Of a stretch of DNA of 64,000 nt, positions 15,614-24,192 are shown one piece after another. This DNA comes from Lutibacter sp. A80 (GTDB lineage: Bacteria > Bacteroidota > Bacteroidia > Flavobacteriales > Flavobacteriaceae). Positions within the stretch are counted from its first letter, which is position 1, and every line of letters starts with the position of its first letter. The stretch spans positions 709,501-773,500 of the forward strand of contig NZ_CP092480.1 of the NCBI RefSeq assembly GCF_022429645.1, given 5' to 3'. Position numbers and translations under genes: made by a program. Below the pieces are notes generated by a model. That model searched no databases. It saw only the letters and a program-made list of their open reading frames with translations, and was not told where the DNA came from.

Positions 15614-15817
15614 ACAGCTATTTACAACCTTGGCAGGAATCAATATTTTGTTGAAAATGATTTAGGAGAACCTAAAAATATAGATGATTTTTTACATTCA
15701 GAAAACTTTTTATTAATAGATAAAAACAAACATATTAGAGGAATTTATAACGGTTTAAACAGAGCTTTAATGGCGCAATTAATTACAGATGTTAAAGCAC
15801 TGAAATTAGAAAAATAA
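15614..15817 (+). pseudogene. C-terminal remnant of a SCO1/SenC family gene
   Basis: Open from just after two TAA codons to TAA at 15815, with no start codon in a sensible place. The translation YFVENDLGEPKNIDDFLHSE then FLLIDKNKHIRGIYNGLN and LITDVKAL is the C-terminus of SCO proteins (HSExFxLIDxxxxIRGxYxG), which insert copper into cytochrome oxidase. The His of FLHSE is the family's copper ligand. The N-terminal thioredoxin-fold half with the CxxxC motif is missing, so this is a relic. It has no recognisable promoter. Confidence 0.75.
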
Positions 15818-15883
15818 TTATCTTAAAAATCAAATATTTGAAATTTAATTTCTTTATTTTTAGAGAAATTAAATTAAAGTAAC

Positions 15884-17107
15884 ATGAATCAATTTGATAA
15901 AACACATACTGTTAAAAACAACTTTATTAAGAATAATCCAGACTTTTTAAAACCAATGTTTGGAACTACAGATGTAATTCCATTATGGATTGCAGATATG
16001 GATTTTGAAGTAGCTAAACCCATACAGGAAGCTTTACAAGAATTGGTCTCTAGAAATATTTATTCCTATGAATTTAAAACAAAAGATGTTTTTAAAGCCA
16101 TTTCAGATTGGAATTTTAAACGTCATCAATTAAAATTAAATCCAGAATCTTTTATTCAAGTTCTTGGTGTACTTACAGGAATAGGCGTTTTAATTAGAGA
16201 ACTTTCAGAAAAAGGGGATCATATTATGGTACAAACACCTGTATATCATCAATTTTTTAAGATTATAGAAACCGCTGAAAGAAAAGTACTTAACAACAAT
16301 TTAAAAGTGGTTGAAGATCATTATCAAATGGATTTTGATGCTATAAAAAATCAAATTGAAACCTTAAATATTAAAGTAATTTTACTGTGTAACCCTCATA
16401 ATCCAGTGGGTAGAGTATGGGATAGAGAAGAACTGCAAACCTTGGTAGATATAGCCAATGAATACGATGTAACTATTATTAGTGACGAAATTCATTCAGA
16501 AATTGTATATTCAAAAGGCAACTTTAATAGTATTGTATCCTTAAACAATAGTGAAAATCATATTGCTGTTATTGGATCTCCAGCAAAAACATTTGGTATG
16601 CAAAGCATCTCTAACGGCTATTTATACATACAAAATCCGAAGCTTCATAAACAAGTTGAAAAATCTGTAGCATCTTTATATTTAGACCACGGTAGTATAC
16701 TTTCTGCAAATGCAACCATTGCAGCATATACAAAAGGAGAGGAGTGGTTAGAAAATTTATTAGAGTACCTTGAAAATACCGTAAATTGGATACTTGATTT
16801 TGTTGAAAAAGAATTACCAGATGTAACTATGTATAAACCAGAAGGAACTTATCAGATTTGGTTAAACTTTAGTAAACTAAATCTATCTGACATTGCTTTA
16901 AAACATTTAATTATGCAACAAGCAAAATTAGGTTTAGCACCAGGAGATTGGTTTGAATCGAATCATACTCAGTTTATGAGAATGAATATTGCGTCTCCAT
17001 TAACAAAAATTAAACAAAGTTTTTACCAATTAAAAGAAGCCATTAATAACGGTTTAGACAACTCTTTTAATGAGACTAAAATAAATTATAGGAAAAAACC
17101 ATTTTAA
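15884..17107 (+). CDS. MalY/PatB-type PLP-dependent C-S lyase (cystathionine beta-lyase)
   Basis: 407 residues, fold-type I aminotransferase family. Markers: PLWIADMDFEVAKPI near residue 30, VLLCNPHNPVGRVW (about 165), IISDEIHSEIVYSK (about 200) and the PLP lysine in GSPAKTFGMQS (about 230). MalY/PatB members cleave C-S bonds of cystathionine or cysteine, giving homocysteine or sulfide plus pyruvate and ammonia. The WIADMDF motif separates this group from ordinary aspartate aminotransferases. Cytoplasmic; single gene convergent with the DEAD-box-like gene. Confidence 0.9.
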   Translation: MNQFDKTHTVKNNFIKNNPDFLKPMFGTTDVIPLWIADMDFEVAKPIQEALQELVSRNIYSYEFKTKDVFKAISDWNFKRHQLKLNPESFIQVLGVLTGIGVLIRELSEKGDHIMVQTPVYHQFFKIIETAERKVLNNNLKVVEDHYQMDFDAIKNQIETLNIKVILLCNPHNPVGRVWDREELQTLVDIANEYDVTIISDEIHSEIVYSKGNFNSIVSLNNSENHIAVIGSPAKTFGMQSISNGYLYIQNPKLHKQVEKSVASLYLDHGSILSANATIAAYTKGEEWLENLLEYLENTVNWILDFVEKELPDVTMYKPEGTYQIWLNFSKLNLSDIALKHLIMQQAKLGLAPGDWFESNHTQFMRMNIASPLTKIKQSFYQLKEAINNGLDNSFNETKINYRKKPF

Positions 17108-17194
17108 CAGGTTATTGTAAATTTTATAAGCATTAATTTTTAAACGAATTAATGCTTATAGTTTATAGTTTTAAAACTAGTATCTATAAAACCT

Positions 17195-17806
17195 CTAAAC
17201 AGCTATTGTTTTTGCATATTCCATAAAATAAGATTCAAAACGTTTAAGTACTGCAGATTTCTTTTCTGAATATAATACATATTGGCATTTATGAATGCTT
17301 TGCGTAATAGACATTAATGCATTGTATGCAGAATTTTTAGCTAAAAACTCAGCGTCGTCAATATTAAAAATCAATAATTGAGAGGTTCCTACACCGTTTG
17401 ATAGGAATAATTTATTCATTGTATCTGGTGTGGAAATAAGAATATCTACACCTTCAAATATTTCAGATTTTTGTAAATCTAAATAAATATGTTCGTGACC
17501 AACATATACTCTCAACGAACTATGTCTTGTATAAGCTAAAAAAGCTTCGTATAATTCTAACGCTTTTTCCTTAGTTTCAACAACAACTATTGCTCTTGGA
17601 AGTGTTCCAACAGCTTTATATTTTAATTTTTGTAGAGTTGTTAATATAAGTGTTGTAGTTTTTCCACTACCTTTTGCTGCAGTGCAATAAACATTGGAAC
17701 CGCTTTTTATTACTGGAATACTTTTACGCTGAAATGAAGTAGGTGTTTCTATTTTTAAATCTGTTAACTTCTCTTGAATTTCAGGATGTAATTTTTTAAA
17801 AGGCAT
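17195..17806 (-). CDS. Single-domain DEAD-box helicase-like protein
   Basis: 203 residues from the ATG at 17804-17806. The frame is open 23 codons further upstream, but MPFKKLHPEIQEKL is the natural Q-motif lead. Present are the Q motif (TPTSFQRKSIPVI), Walker A AAKGSGKTTT, motif Ib region DILISTPDTMNKL and motif II as FNIDDAEFLAK, where DEAD is degenerate. The second RecA domain (motifs IV-VI) is absent, so it cannot unwind RNA like a normal helicase. Ends are clean and the frame is intact, arguing for a maintained short protein rather than a decaying one. Confidence 0.78.
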   Translation of the reverse strand: MPFKKLHPEIQEKLTDLKIETPTSFQRKSIPVIKSGSNVYCTAAKGSGKTTTLILTTLQKLKYKAVGTLPRAIVVVETKEKALELYEAFLAYTRHSSLRVYVGHEHIYLDLQKSEIFEGVDILISTPDTMNKLFLSNGVGTSQLLIFNIDDAEFLAKNSAYNALMSITQSIHKCQYVLYSEKKSAVLKRFESYFMEYAKTIAV

Positions 17807-17986
17807 TTTGTTCGGTTTATAATAAATTAAGGCAAATATACTACCTGTAAATGGAATATTAAGGAGAAGTTTCATTTCTATTTTAGAAAAACAAAACGAT
17901 AATTTATTATTAATTGGTATTTAGTTCCATTTTAAATGAATTAATTAGATCTTTATATTATATTCATCTTAAAAACTATTAAAACA

Positions 17987-18943
17987 ATGTCTATTACAAA
18001 AATTGGTTTGGGATTAGCAGCCTTAGGAAGACCTGAATATATTAATATAAGAAATGGAAAAACTCCAGATAAAACAGAAGAAGTTTTTACAGAAAATGCT
18101 TTTAACATGCTAAATTTTGCATATAAACAAGGTATTCGATATTTCGACACTGCACCTTCTTATGGTAAAGGCGAACAGTTTTTAACAGATTGGAATTCAG
18201 AACATAAGTATAAAGATATTACCTTAAGCACAAAATGGGGATATACATATGTAGCAAATTGGGAGTTAGGTTTTAGTGGTACTCATGAGGTTAAAGAGCA
18301 TTCTTTAAATAAACTTTTAGAACAATGGCAAATTTCAAAAAAACTATTACCAAATTTAAAAATATACCAAGTACATTCAGCGACTTTTGAAAGTAAAATT
18401 TTAGAAAATACCGCAGTTTTAAATCAACTTTTTGAAATAAAAAAACAAACGGGACTTCAAATTGGTATTACTACAAGCGGAACAAATCAAAGTGAAATTA
18501 TTAAAGAAGCATTAAACATAAAGATTGATAATATAGATTTGTTTGATAGTTTTCAGGTTACCTACAATATTTTAGAACAATCTACACATTCCGTTTTAAA
18601 GCATTTATTGCAACTTAATAAAACCGTTATTATTAAAGAAGCTTTGGCAAACGGACGTATCTTTAAAAATGAAAAATTCAATCATTATCAGAAGTTTTAT
18701 CGTGTTTTAGAAGCATTAGCTACAAAATATCAAGTAGGAGTAGATGCAATTGCTCTAAGATTTGTAATAGACAATTTAGCACCAACGTACTTACTTAGTG
18801 GCGCATCTAGTAAAGAACAACTCTTACAAAACTTAAAAGCTTATAATTTTAAGTTTGAAAATGAAGAATTAGCGCTATTAAAATCAATAGACCAATCCAA
18901 TCAAGCATATTGGAAAGAAAGAAACAACTTAAACTGGAACTAA
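17987..18943 (+). CDS. Aldo/keto reductase
   Basis: 318 residues, TIM-barrel AKR family. Features: KIGLGLAALGRPEYI at the start, YFDTAPSYGKGEQFLTDW (catalytic Asp and Tyr of the tetrad), STKWGY carrying the Lys, YQVHSA with the His, and the C-terminal cofactor-binding segment YLLSGASSKEQLLQNLKA. It resembles the D-threo-aldose/pyridoxal dehydrogenase-like subgroup; the substrate is not predictable. Divergent from the DEAD-box-like gene across a 180-bp region. Confidence 0.87.
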   Translation: MSITKIGLGLAALGRPEYINIRNGKTPDKTEEVFTENAFNMLNFAYKQGIRYFDTAPSYGKGEQFLTDWNSEHKYKDITLSTKWGYTYVANWELGFSGTHEVKEHSLNKLLEQWQISKKLLPNLKIYQVHSATFESKILENTAVLNQLFEIKKQTGLQIGITTSGTNQSEIIKEALNIKIDNIDLFDSFQVTYNILEQSTHSVLKHLLQLNKTVIIKEALANGRIFKNEKFNHYQKFYRVLEALATKYQVGVDAIALRFVIDNLAPTYLLSGASSKEQLLQNLKAYNFKFENEELALLKSIDQSNQAYWKERNNLNWN

Positions 18944-19156
18944 TACAATTTGTTTAATAAATAGGTTCTAAATTTATAAATACAATAAAAACTATTTCGC
19001 TCTACAATTTGCAAATTGAAGCCTAAATTATTGTGAGTAAATAGCTTATAAAATTTTGTAAAAAATAAATTAAGCATCTATTAAAAACATGCCTCAAACC
19101 CTTTATTTTAAAGTATAATTAGCATTGTTTAAATAGTGATTTTAGTGAAATTTTCT

Positions 19157-19164
19157 TAAATTTG
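19157..19164 (+). promoter_or_regulatory. -7 box TAAATTTG of the universal stress protein gene
   Basis: TAAATTTG fits TAnnTTTG, 25 bp before the ATG. It overlaps the inverted repeat ATTTGA-N6-TCAAAT (19160-19177), which could be an operator. The 246-bp spacer also holds a 14-bp palindrome CAATTTGCAAATTG (19005-19018). Confidence 0.45.
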
Positions 19165-19189
19165 AGTAAATTCAAATCAACCTTAAAAA

Positions 19190-19996
19190 ATGAGTATTTT
19201 AGCAGCAACAAATTTTTCGAAAACATCTAATAATGCAGTTTTATATGCGGCTTCTTTAGCCAAGCAATTCAATACAAATTTAATTGTATTTAATGCTTTT
19301 AAACTACCGTTACATGCTTCAAACTCAAGAGTAACCGATAGGTTATTTGATGATTTAATGAAAGAAAACACTAATAAATTAAAAAATTTAGCTTTAGATT
19401 TAAATAAAAAATTTGATATTGATGTAACGTATAAATGTAGTTATTCTAGTTTAGATGAAGAAGTTGATTCTTTAATGACATCTAATAATTGTCGCTATTT
19501 AGTTATTGGAATGTCAACAAAATCTATGGAACAAAATTTACTAGGAAACCCTACAACTACTTTAATTAGTATGAAACGATTTCCGGTATTAGCAGTACCA
19601 ATTAATGCTAAATTTAATGGAATAAAAAACATACTTTTTGCCTGTGATTTATTAGAAGATATTCCTTTAAAAACCTTAGCTAAATTACGTCAATTAGCAG
19701 TTAAGCTAAAATCTGAAGTTACCGTTTTTTATGTTGAACAAAAACTTAACGAATTAAAAGATATAAAAAATGATACTATTGATAAAGGTTTAGAAGATGT
19801 AACTCTTTTGTATAAAAATGTACAATCAAATACCGTAATTGAAGCTTTAGAAAACGAGATTAAAAAATCTAATTCCGATTTATTTGTAATGATGCCAAAA
19901 CATTATGGTTTTTGGGAATCTATTATACACAAAAGCAAAACTAGAGTTATGGCTTCTGGATTAAATATTCCATTATTATCCATTCCAATAAATTAA
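19190..19996 (+). CDS. Universal stress protein, tandem UspA domains
   Basis: 268 residues with two Usp domains (about 1-145 and 146-268). The first begins SILAATNFSKTSNNAVLYAA and ends with LVIGMSTKSMEQNLLGNPTT; the ATP-binding G-x2-G-x9-G-S/T motif is only approximate (GMSTKSMEQNLLGN). The second begins NILFACDLLED and lacks the motif, as is common in tandem forms. Such proteins are induced by stress or stationary phase in Bacteroidota. Monocistronic with its own predicted promoter. Confidence 0.88.
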   Translation: MSILAATNFSKTSNNAVLYAASLAKQFNTNLIVFNAFKLPLHASNSRVTDRLFDDLMKENTNKLKNLALDLNKKFDIDVTYKCSYSSLDEEVDSLMTSNNCRYLVIGMSTKSMEQNLLGNPTTTLISMKRFPVLAVPINAKFNGIKNILFACDLLEDIPLKTLAKLRQLAVKLKSEVTVFYVEQKLNELKDIKNDTIDKGLEDVTLLYKNVQSNTVIEALENEIKKSNSDLFVMMPKHYGFWESIIHKSKTRVMASGLNIPLLSIPIN

Positions 19997-20028
19997 GATG
20001 CTATTTAAGGCTTTTAAACTGCAAAGGT

Positions 20029-20754
20029 TTACCAAGCTTCTATAATTAAAGCAGGGCTGTTAATAGTATATGGTTCCTGCTTAAAATTTCCATAATAGTT
20101 GCAATTATCAAAACCAGCTTTATTTAATAAAAGAGTAAGGTCCTTTTTTAATAAGGGTAATAATTGAATACTGTTTTCTATTATTTGTTGGGTTGCTTTA
20201 ACAGTTAGTTGGGTATTAAAATCAATTTTATTTTCTAATTCTTGATAGGAATAATTTCGTTCAAAAATAATCTCATCATTTTCTATGAGTGGTAAATGCT
20301 TAATGTTTTTTGAAATAATTCTATCATAATTAACTATTTGCAGCAACAATTTTCCATTTGATTTAAGTACTGCTTTTGCTTGTTGTAAAAAATCAGCGAC
20401 TTCATTTAATGAATTCAAATGAACCAAAGTATTTCCAAAACAAACAACACCATCTATAGAATTTTTAGTGTTCAACGTATTTAATTGAAGCATACTCAAT
20501 TGTTGAAATTCAACCGGTTTTAATACAGTTTCCTTTGCTTTTAAGGCCGTTTGTATCATTTCAGCATCCATATCAATTCCAAGAACATGTTTGTAATACG
20601 CAATCAGTTCAAAAGAGAGTGTTCCAATTCCGCATCCTACATCTATAATAGTAGCATCATTTTCAGGTATTTTGGACTTAACAAAATCAATTTGATTGAT
20701 ATTAACTTTAAAAATATGATGATAATAAGGGGCAATTTGCTGATAAAAACTCAT
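20029..20754 (-). CDS. Class I SAM-dependent methyltransferase
   Basis: 241 residues from the ATG at 20752-20754. The open frame has 12 more codons, but MSFYQQIAPYYHHIF is the typical opening. Motif I is IIDVGCGIGTLSFELIAY, motif II GIDMDAEMI, and the acidic loop is VVCFGNTLVHLNSLNEV. It resembles small-molecule or quinone-type methyltransferases (methyltransf_25); the substrate is unknown. Cytoplasmic. Transcribed away from the redox fusion gene. Confidence 0.85.
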   Translation of the reverse strand: MSFYQQIAPYYHHIFKVNINQIDFVKSKIPENDATIIDVGCGIGTLSFELIAYYKHVLGIDMDAEMIQTALKAKETVLKPVEFQQLSMLQLNTLNTKNSIDGVVCFGNTLVHLNSLNEVADFLQQAKAVLKSNGKLLLQIVNYDRIISKNIKHLPLIENDEIIFERNYSYQELENKIDFNTQLTVKATQQIIENSIQLLPLLKKDLTLLLNKAGFDNCNYYGNFKQEPYTINSPALIIEAW

Positions 20755-20916
20755 AATTAGTGTATAAGTATCAAATATAATAATTTTCATTCTAAAGTAA
20801 TAAGCACTTTAGTTCAAGTACCGTAATTTATAAATGTGTATACAGAACAAATCACTTGTACGTAAGTACTTATAAGTTTTAACGTCTAAAAATAAAATTG
20901 AATAAAATAGAGATTA

Positions 20917-20931
20917 AAATCACCGTGATTT
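20917..20931. promoter_or_regulatory. 15-bp palindrome upstream of the redox fusion gene
   Basis: AAATCACCGTGATTT is a perfect palindrome (7+1+7) 28 bp before the ATG at 20959. This position is where an activator or repressor could act. The half-site TCAC...GTGA is CRP/FNR-like in composition but has the wrong spacing, so no regulator is assigned. Confidence 0.4.
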
Positions 20932-20958
20932 AAAATCTATTTTTAAACAACCAAACTT

Positions 20959-22365
20959 ATGAATGATATTTTATTGTATGGAGCCGATTGGTGTCCAGAT
21001 TGCAGAAGAGCTAAAGCATATTTAAAAGAAAACAATGTAGATTTTACCTTTGTAGACGTAGATTTAGATAAAGAAGCAACAGCAAAAGTTGAAGCTATTA
21101 ATAATGGAAAACGTATTATACCAACCGTTATTATTAAAGATAAATCGTACACAAATCCTGATAATACCGAATTAGCTGCTGTTTTAGGTTTTAATGAAGT
21201 TGGAAACGTACAATTATTTGGTGCAGATTGGTGTCCAGATTGTAGAAGAGCAAAAAGTTTTTTACGAGATAATGGTATTAATTTTGATTTTATTGATGTT
21301 GACACATACGATTGGGCAACCGCCAAAGTTGAAGCAATTAATAATGGAAAAAGAATTATTCCAACAATATTAATTGACGATAAACCTTATACAAACCCAG
21401 ATAATGTTAAGTTAACGGAGCTACTTTCAATAAATATAGAAAAAGAGCATAAAATTTTCGACACTATTATTATTGGTGGAGGAGCCGCAGGATTAACAAC
21501 ATCTATTTATGCACAAAGAGATCGTTTTGATAGTTTAATACTTGAAAAATCAACCATAGGAGGGAACGCCTTTTTAACTGAAAAAATAGAAAACTACCCG
21601 GGGTTTCAGTCCATTTCTGGTCCAAAATTAATGGAGAAGATGGAAGAACAAGCAACAACTTATGGAGCGGTAATTAAAACTGGCGAAGAAGTTGTTTCCA
21701 TAGAAAAACAAAATAATTTATTTTCTATACAAACAAAGAGCACAACATATTTAGGAAAAACAGTGGTTTTAGCAACAGGTTCAACCTATAGAAAGTTAAA
21801 TATACCAAATGAAGAAGCGTTGATAGGTTCTGGAATTCATTTTTGCGCTACTTGCGATGGTGCTTTTTACAGAGATAAAGATATTATTGTTGTAGGAGGT
21901 GGAAATTCAGCGCTGGAAGAAGGTATCTTTTTAGCTGGTTTTTGTAAAAGTGTAAAAATTGTGCATCGTTCAGATGAATTTACAGCATCAGAAACCTATG
22001 TTGAAAAATTGAAATCTATCAAAAATATTTCTACATATATGAATAAAACTTCATTGGAATTTCTTTCAAATGAAAAAGGATTATTTAATGGTTTAAAAAT
22101 AAAGGATAATATTAGTAATGAAGAAGCTGTTATAGAAGCAGATGGTGTATTCATCTTTATAGGATTAATTCCTAATACAAAATCTTTTAAAGCTGTTATA
22201 AATCTTGATGAAAGAGGTTTTATTAAAACGACAGCATTAGCACAAACATCGGTTGATGGAATATTTGCCGCTGGAGATTGTAGAGAAGGTGCCATTGCGC
22301 AAGTTGCCGCAGCTACAGGAGAAGGTGTTTTAGCGAGTTATGGAATTAGAAATTATTTAAAATAA
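20959..22365 (+). CDS. Glutaredoxin-glutaredoxin-thioredoxin reductase fusion
   Basis: 468 residues. Residues 1-80 and 81-160 are two glutaredoxin/mycoredoxin-like domains in an exact 80-residue tandem repeat, each with GADWCPDCRRAK (Cys12/15 and Cys92/95) and NNGKRIIPT. Residues ~167-468 are a complete thioredoxin reductase: FAD motif IIIGGGAAGLTTSIYA, redox centre FCATCDG (Cys296/299), NADPH motif VVGGGNSALEEG and C-terminal GIFAAGDCREGAIAQV. The protein could shuttle electrons from NADPH through FAD to its own glutaredoxin domains. The nearest partners of unfused relatives are thioredoxin or bacilliredoxin systems; bshA in this window shows bacillithiol is probably made here. Intact frame. 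Confidence 0.9.
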   Translation: MNDILLYGADWCPDCRRAKAYLKENNVDFTFVDVDLDKEATAKVEAINNGKRIIPTVIIKDKSYTNPDNTELAAVLGFNEVGNVQLFGADWCPDCRRAKSFLRDNGINFDFIDVDTYDWATAKVEAINNGKRIIPTILIDDKPYTNPDNVKLTELLSINIEKEHKIFDTIIIGGGAAGLTTSIYAQRDRFDSLILEKSTIGGNAFLTEKIENYPGFQSISGPKLMEKMEEQATTYGAVIKTGEEVVSIEKQNNLFSIQTKSTTYLGKTVVLATGSTYRKLNIPNEEALIGSGIHFCATCDGAFYRDKDIIVVGGGNSALEEGIFLAGFCKSVKIVHRSDEFTASETYVEKLKSIKNISTYMNKTSLEFLSNEKGLFNGLKIKDNISNEEAVIEADGVFIFIGLIPNTKSFKAVINLDERGFIKTTALAQTSVDGIFAAGDCREGAIAQVAAATGEGVLASYGIRNYLK

Positions 22366-22420
22366 CATATTGAATAACTACTAATAGTAAGCTTTTAATC
22401 AGACATAGTTAACTTATTTA

Positions 22421-22456
22421 CAATGGTTTATTTACAAATTAGTAAATAAACCATTG
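22421..22456. terminator. Bidirectional terminator hairpin
   Basis: CAATGGTTTATTTAC (22421-22435), loop AAATTA, GTAAATAAACCATTG (22442-22456): a perfect 15-bp stem between convergent genes. A6-7 follows on the plus strand. Confidence 0.7.
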
Positions 22457-22481
22457 CAATAAAAAAAGTATTAAACTATTA

Positions 22482-23129
22482 TTAGTAATTCTCTAAATAA
22501 TTTTGGACTTCTAGCATAGATGAAAATAGATGATCTGCTAAAGAAAACCTTGGATCTAAATTATTTTCAGGAATTACAAAAGTATGCATTGATGCTGCTT
22601 TAGCAGCAATTAAACCAGTTATACTATCTTCTAAAACAAAGCAATTAGCAATATTTACGCCTAGCTTTTTAGCGGTATTAATGTAAATTGCAGGATGTGG
22701 TTTTCCATATACTTCATTATCTGCACTACAAACAACTTTAAAGTATTTAGCAATTGAAAGTCGGTTAAAAACAGCATTAATTACGGGTAGGCTAGAGGAA
22801 GTTGCTAATGCAATATTATAATTGTTTGCTGCTAGAAAATCTAAAAGTGTATACAAGCCTTTTTTAGCTTCACCTTTAGTTTGTATTAAATTTATAACTA
22901 AATTAATAATCGAGGTTTCAAGTATTTTTGGATTTATAGTTAATTTATGTAATCGACACCAAATTAAAGCAACTTCTTCAATTCTTTTTCCCATTGTATA
23001 TTTAATACAATCGCTTATAGAAATAGTAATATTGTATTTTAGAAGTGTTTCTATTTGAGCCTGTCTCCAGAGTGGTTCAGAATCGATTATAACGCCATCC
23101 ATATCAAATATAAATGTGTTTTTTTCCAT
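22482..23129 (-). CDS. HAD-family sugar phosphatase (HxpB-like)
   Basis: 215 residues, subfamily IA HAD. Motif I FIFDMDGVIIDSEPLWRQAQ (Asp9 and Asp11), motif II Ser in LATSSSLPVINAV, motif III Lys in YGKPHPAIY, motif IV VLEDSITG. The GVIIDSEP...W pattern and cap size match 2-deoxyglucose-6-phosphate/hexitol phosphatase HxpB. The gene starts 3 bp after the Nudix-regulator gene (same strand), so it is probably in its operon and would dephosphorylate accumulating hexitol or sugar phosphates of the adjacent polyol pathway (inferred). Confidence 0.85.
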   Translation of the reverse strand: MEKNTFIFDMDGVIIDSEPLWRQAQIETLLKYNITISISDCIKYTMGKRIEEVALIWCRLHKLTINPKILETSIINLVINLIQTKGEAKKGLYTLLDFLAANNYNIALATSSSLPVINAVFNRLSIAKYFKVVCSADNEVYGKPHPAIYINTAKKLGVNIANCFVLEDSITGLIAAKAASMHTFVIPENNLDPRFSLADHLFSSMLEVQNYLENY

Positions 23130-23132
23130 AAA

Positions 23133-23870
23133 TTAAATATTAATTAAATTGTTTTTCTTAAACATTTTTTCATAAATATCTTTACTAAACATATACAATC
23201 TAGCAGGTTTATTAGTAACCCCAACTTGTTTTTCGTCTAAAGGAATAATATATTTTTTATTAATTAACTTTCTTCTAAAATTACGGTTATCAATTTCTAT
23301 TTCAAGTATACATTGATATAAATCTTGTAATTCATTAATTGTAAATTTATCAGGTAATAATTCAAAAACTATAGGTTTATATGTTGCTTTCGATTTTAAA
23401 TCTTCATACGCTTGATTGATAATTTCTAAGTGATCAAAACCTAATTTTGGAAGATTTTTTATTGGAAACCATTGGGCGTTGTACTTATTATCTTTCAAAT
23501 TCACTTCATTAGTTTGAAGTAAAAAATAATATGCTACTGTTATTGTTCTTAAATTAAAATTTTCACTTTTAGCCCAAATAATATCCTTTTCATTTAATAA
23601 CCTATTTGGGTTTCCAAAAGATTTAAACTGTTTTTTATAAAGATTATCTAATCCTGTTAATTCTTTTAAAATCCTTGTTGCTGTTTCATCAAGCTTTTCA
23701 TTTTCATAAACATGATAACCTGTAAGTACAAAATCGTCTACTAATAATTTATTCGTTGCTGAATCTTTTAATTGCCGTTGAATTAATAATACATTTAACG
23801 ATTTAGTTTTAGCATCATAACCAAAAATTACACAATCTACAGATACATTAGGAATTATTTTAGATGTCAT
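23133..23870 (-). CDS. NrtR/AraR-like Nudix transcriptional regulator
   Basis: 245 residues. The N-terminal Nudix domain (1-150) starts VSVDCVIFGYDAK and has LLVDDFVLTGYHVYENEKLD where the Nudix box should be. The catalytic EExxE is lost (TRILKELTGLD), so it should sense rather than hydrolyse. The C-terminal winged helix (about 165-235) has FTINELQDLYQCILEIEIDNR and RRKLINKK. Bacteroidota relatives are sugar-responsive repressors such as AraR. Divergent from the polyol operon, whose promoter region contains an obvious palindrome. Confidence 0.88.
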   Translation of the reverse strand: MTSKIIPNVSVDCVIFGYDAKTKSLNVLLIQRQLKDSATNKLLVDDFVLTGYHVYENEKLDETATRILKELTGLDNLYKKQFKSFGNPNRLLNEKDIIWAKSENFNLRTITVAYYFLLQTNEVNLKDNKYNAQWFPIKNLPKLGFDHLEIINQAYEDLKSKATYKPIVFELLPDKFTINELQDLYQCILEIEIDNRNFRRKLINKKYIIPLDEKQVGVTNKPARLYMFSKDIYEKMFKKNNLINI

Positions 23871-23969
23871 ATTTATATAAATTTTAAATAATAATTTATG
23901 CTGTTATTATTTTTTGCAATATTAAAAATAGTTTTTTTCATAAAAAAACAAATCGATTAAAAGGTGTTA

Positions 23970-23986
23970 AACGTCATTATAACGCT
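23970..23986. promoter_or_regulatory. Imperfect operator-like palindrome (distal)
   Basis: AACGTCATTATAACGCT is a 17-bp imperfect copy (6 of 8 arm positions) of the perfect palindrome at 24122. The half ATAACGCT recurs at about 24048 within TATAACGCTAATATAG, so at least three related half-sites lie in the divergent region 23871-24192. Confidence 0.45.
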
Positions 23987-24106
23987 ATATTTCACTAAAC
24001 CTGCCGCAAAGTTAATAAAACGTTTTAGTATATCAAAATAGTTCACTATAACGCTAATATAGAACATTTTTTTTCTAAAAATTAGGTTTATTAAAATATT
24101 TTTTTC

Positions 24107-24114
24107 TACTTTTG
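24107..24114 (+). promoter_or_regulatory. -7 box TACTTTTG of the polyol operon
   Basis: TACTTTTG matches TAnnTTTG. It ends 7 bp before the perfect palindrome, which would therefore cover the transcription start. A clear TTG -33 box is not seen, as expected for a regulated promoter. Confidence 0.55.
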
Positions 24115-24121
24115 AAGTATA

Positions 24122-24138
24122 AACGTCATAATGACGTT
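24122..24138. promoter_or_regulatory. Perfect 17-bp operator palindrome AACGTCAT-A-ATGACGTT
   Basis: An 8-bp half-site repeated in inverted order around a central A, between the predicted -7 box and the first gene of the polyol operon. The divergently encoded Nudix regulator is the obvious candidate binder; occupancy would block transcription start. Binding is inferred. Confidence 0.65.
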
Positions 24139-24192
24139 AACTTGTAATAAAAAAGATTACAGCTAGATTAATTAAATTAAAAATTAAAATTT

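Noticed and set aside
23871-24192. Shine-Dalgarno sites for the divergent genes
   Set aside because: Bacteroidota do not rely on such sites, and no AGGAGG-like sequence precedes the starts here.
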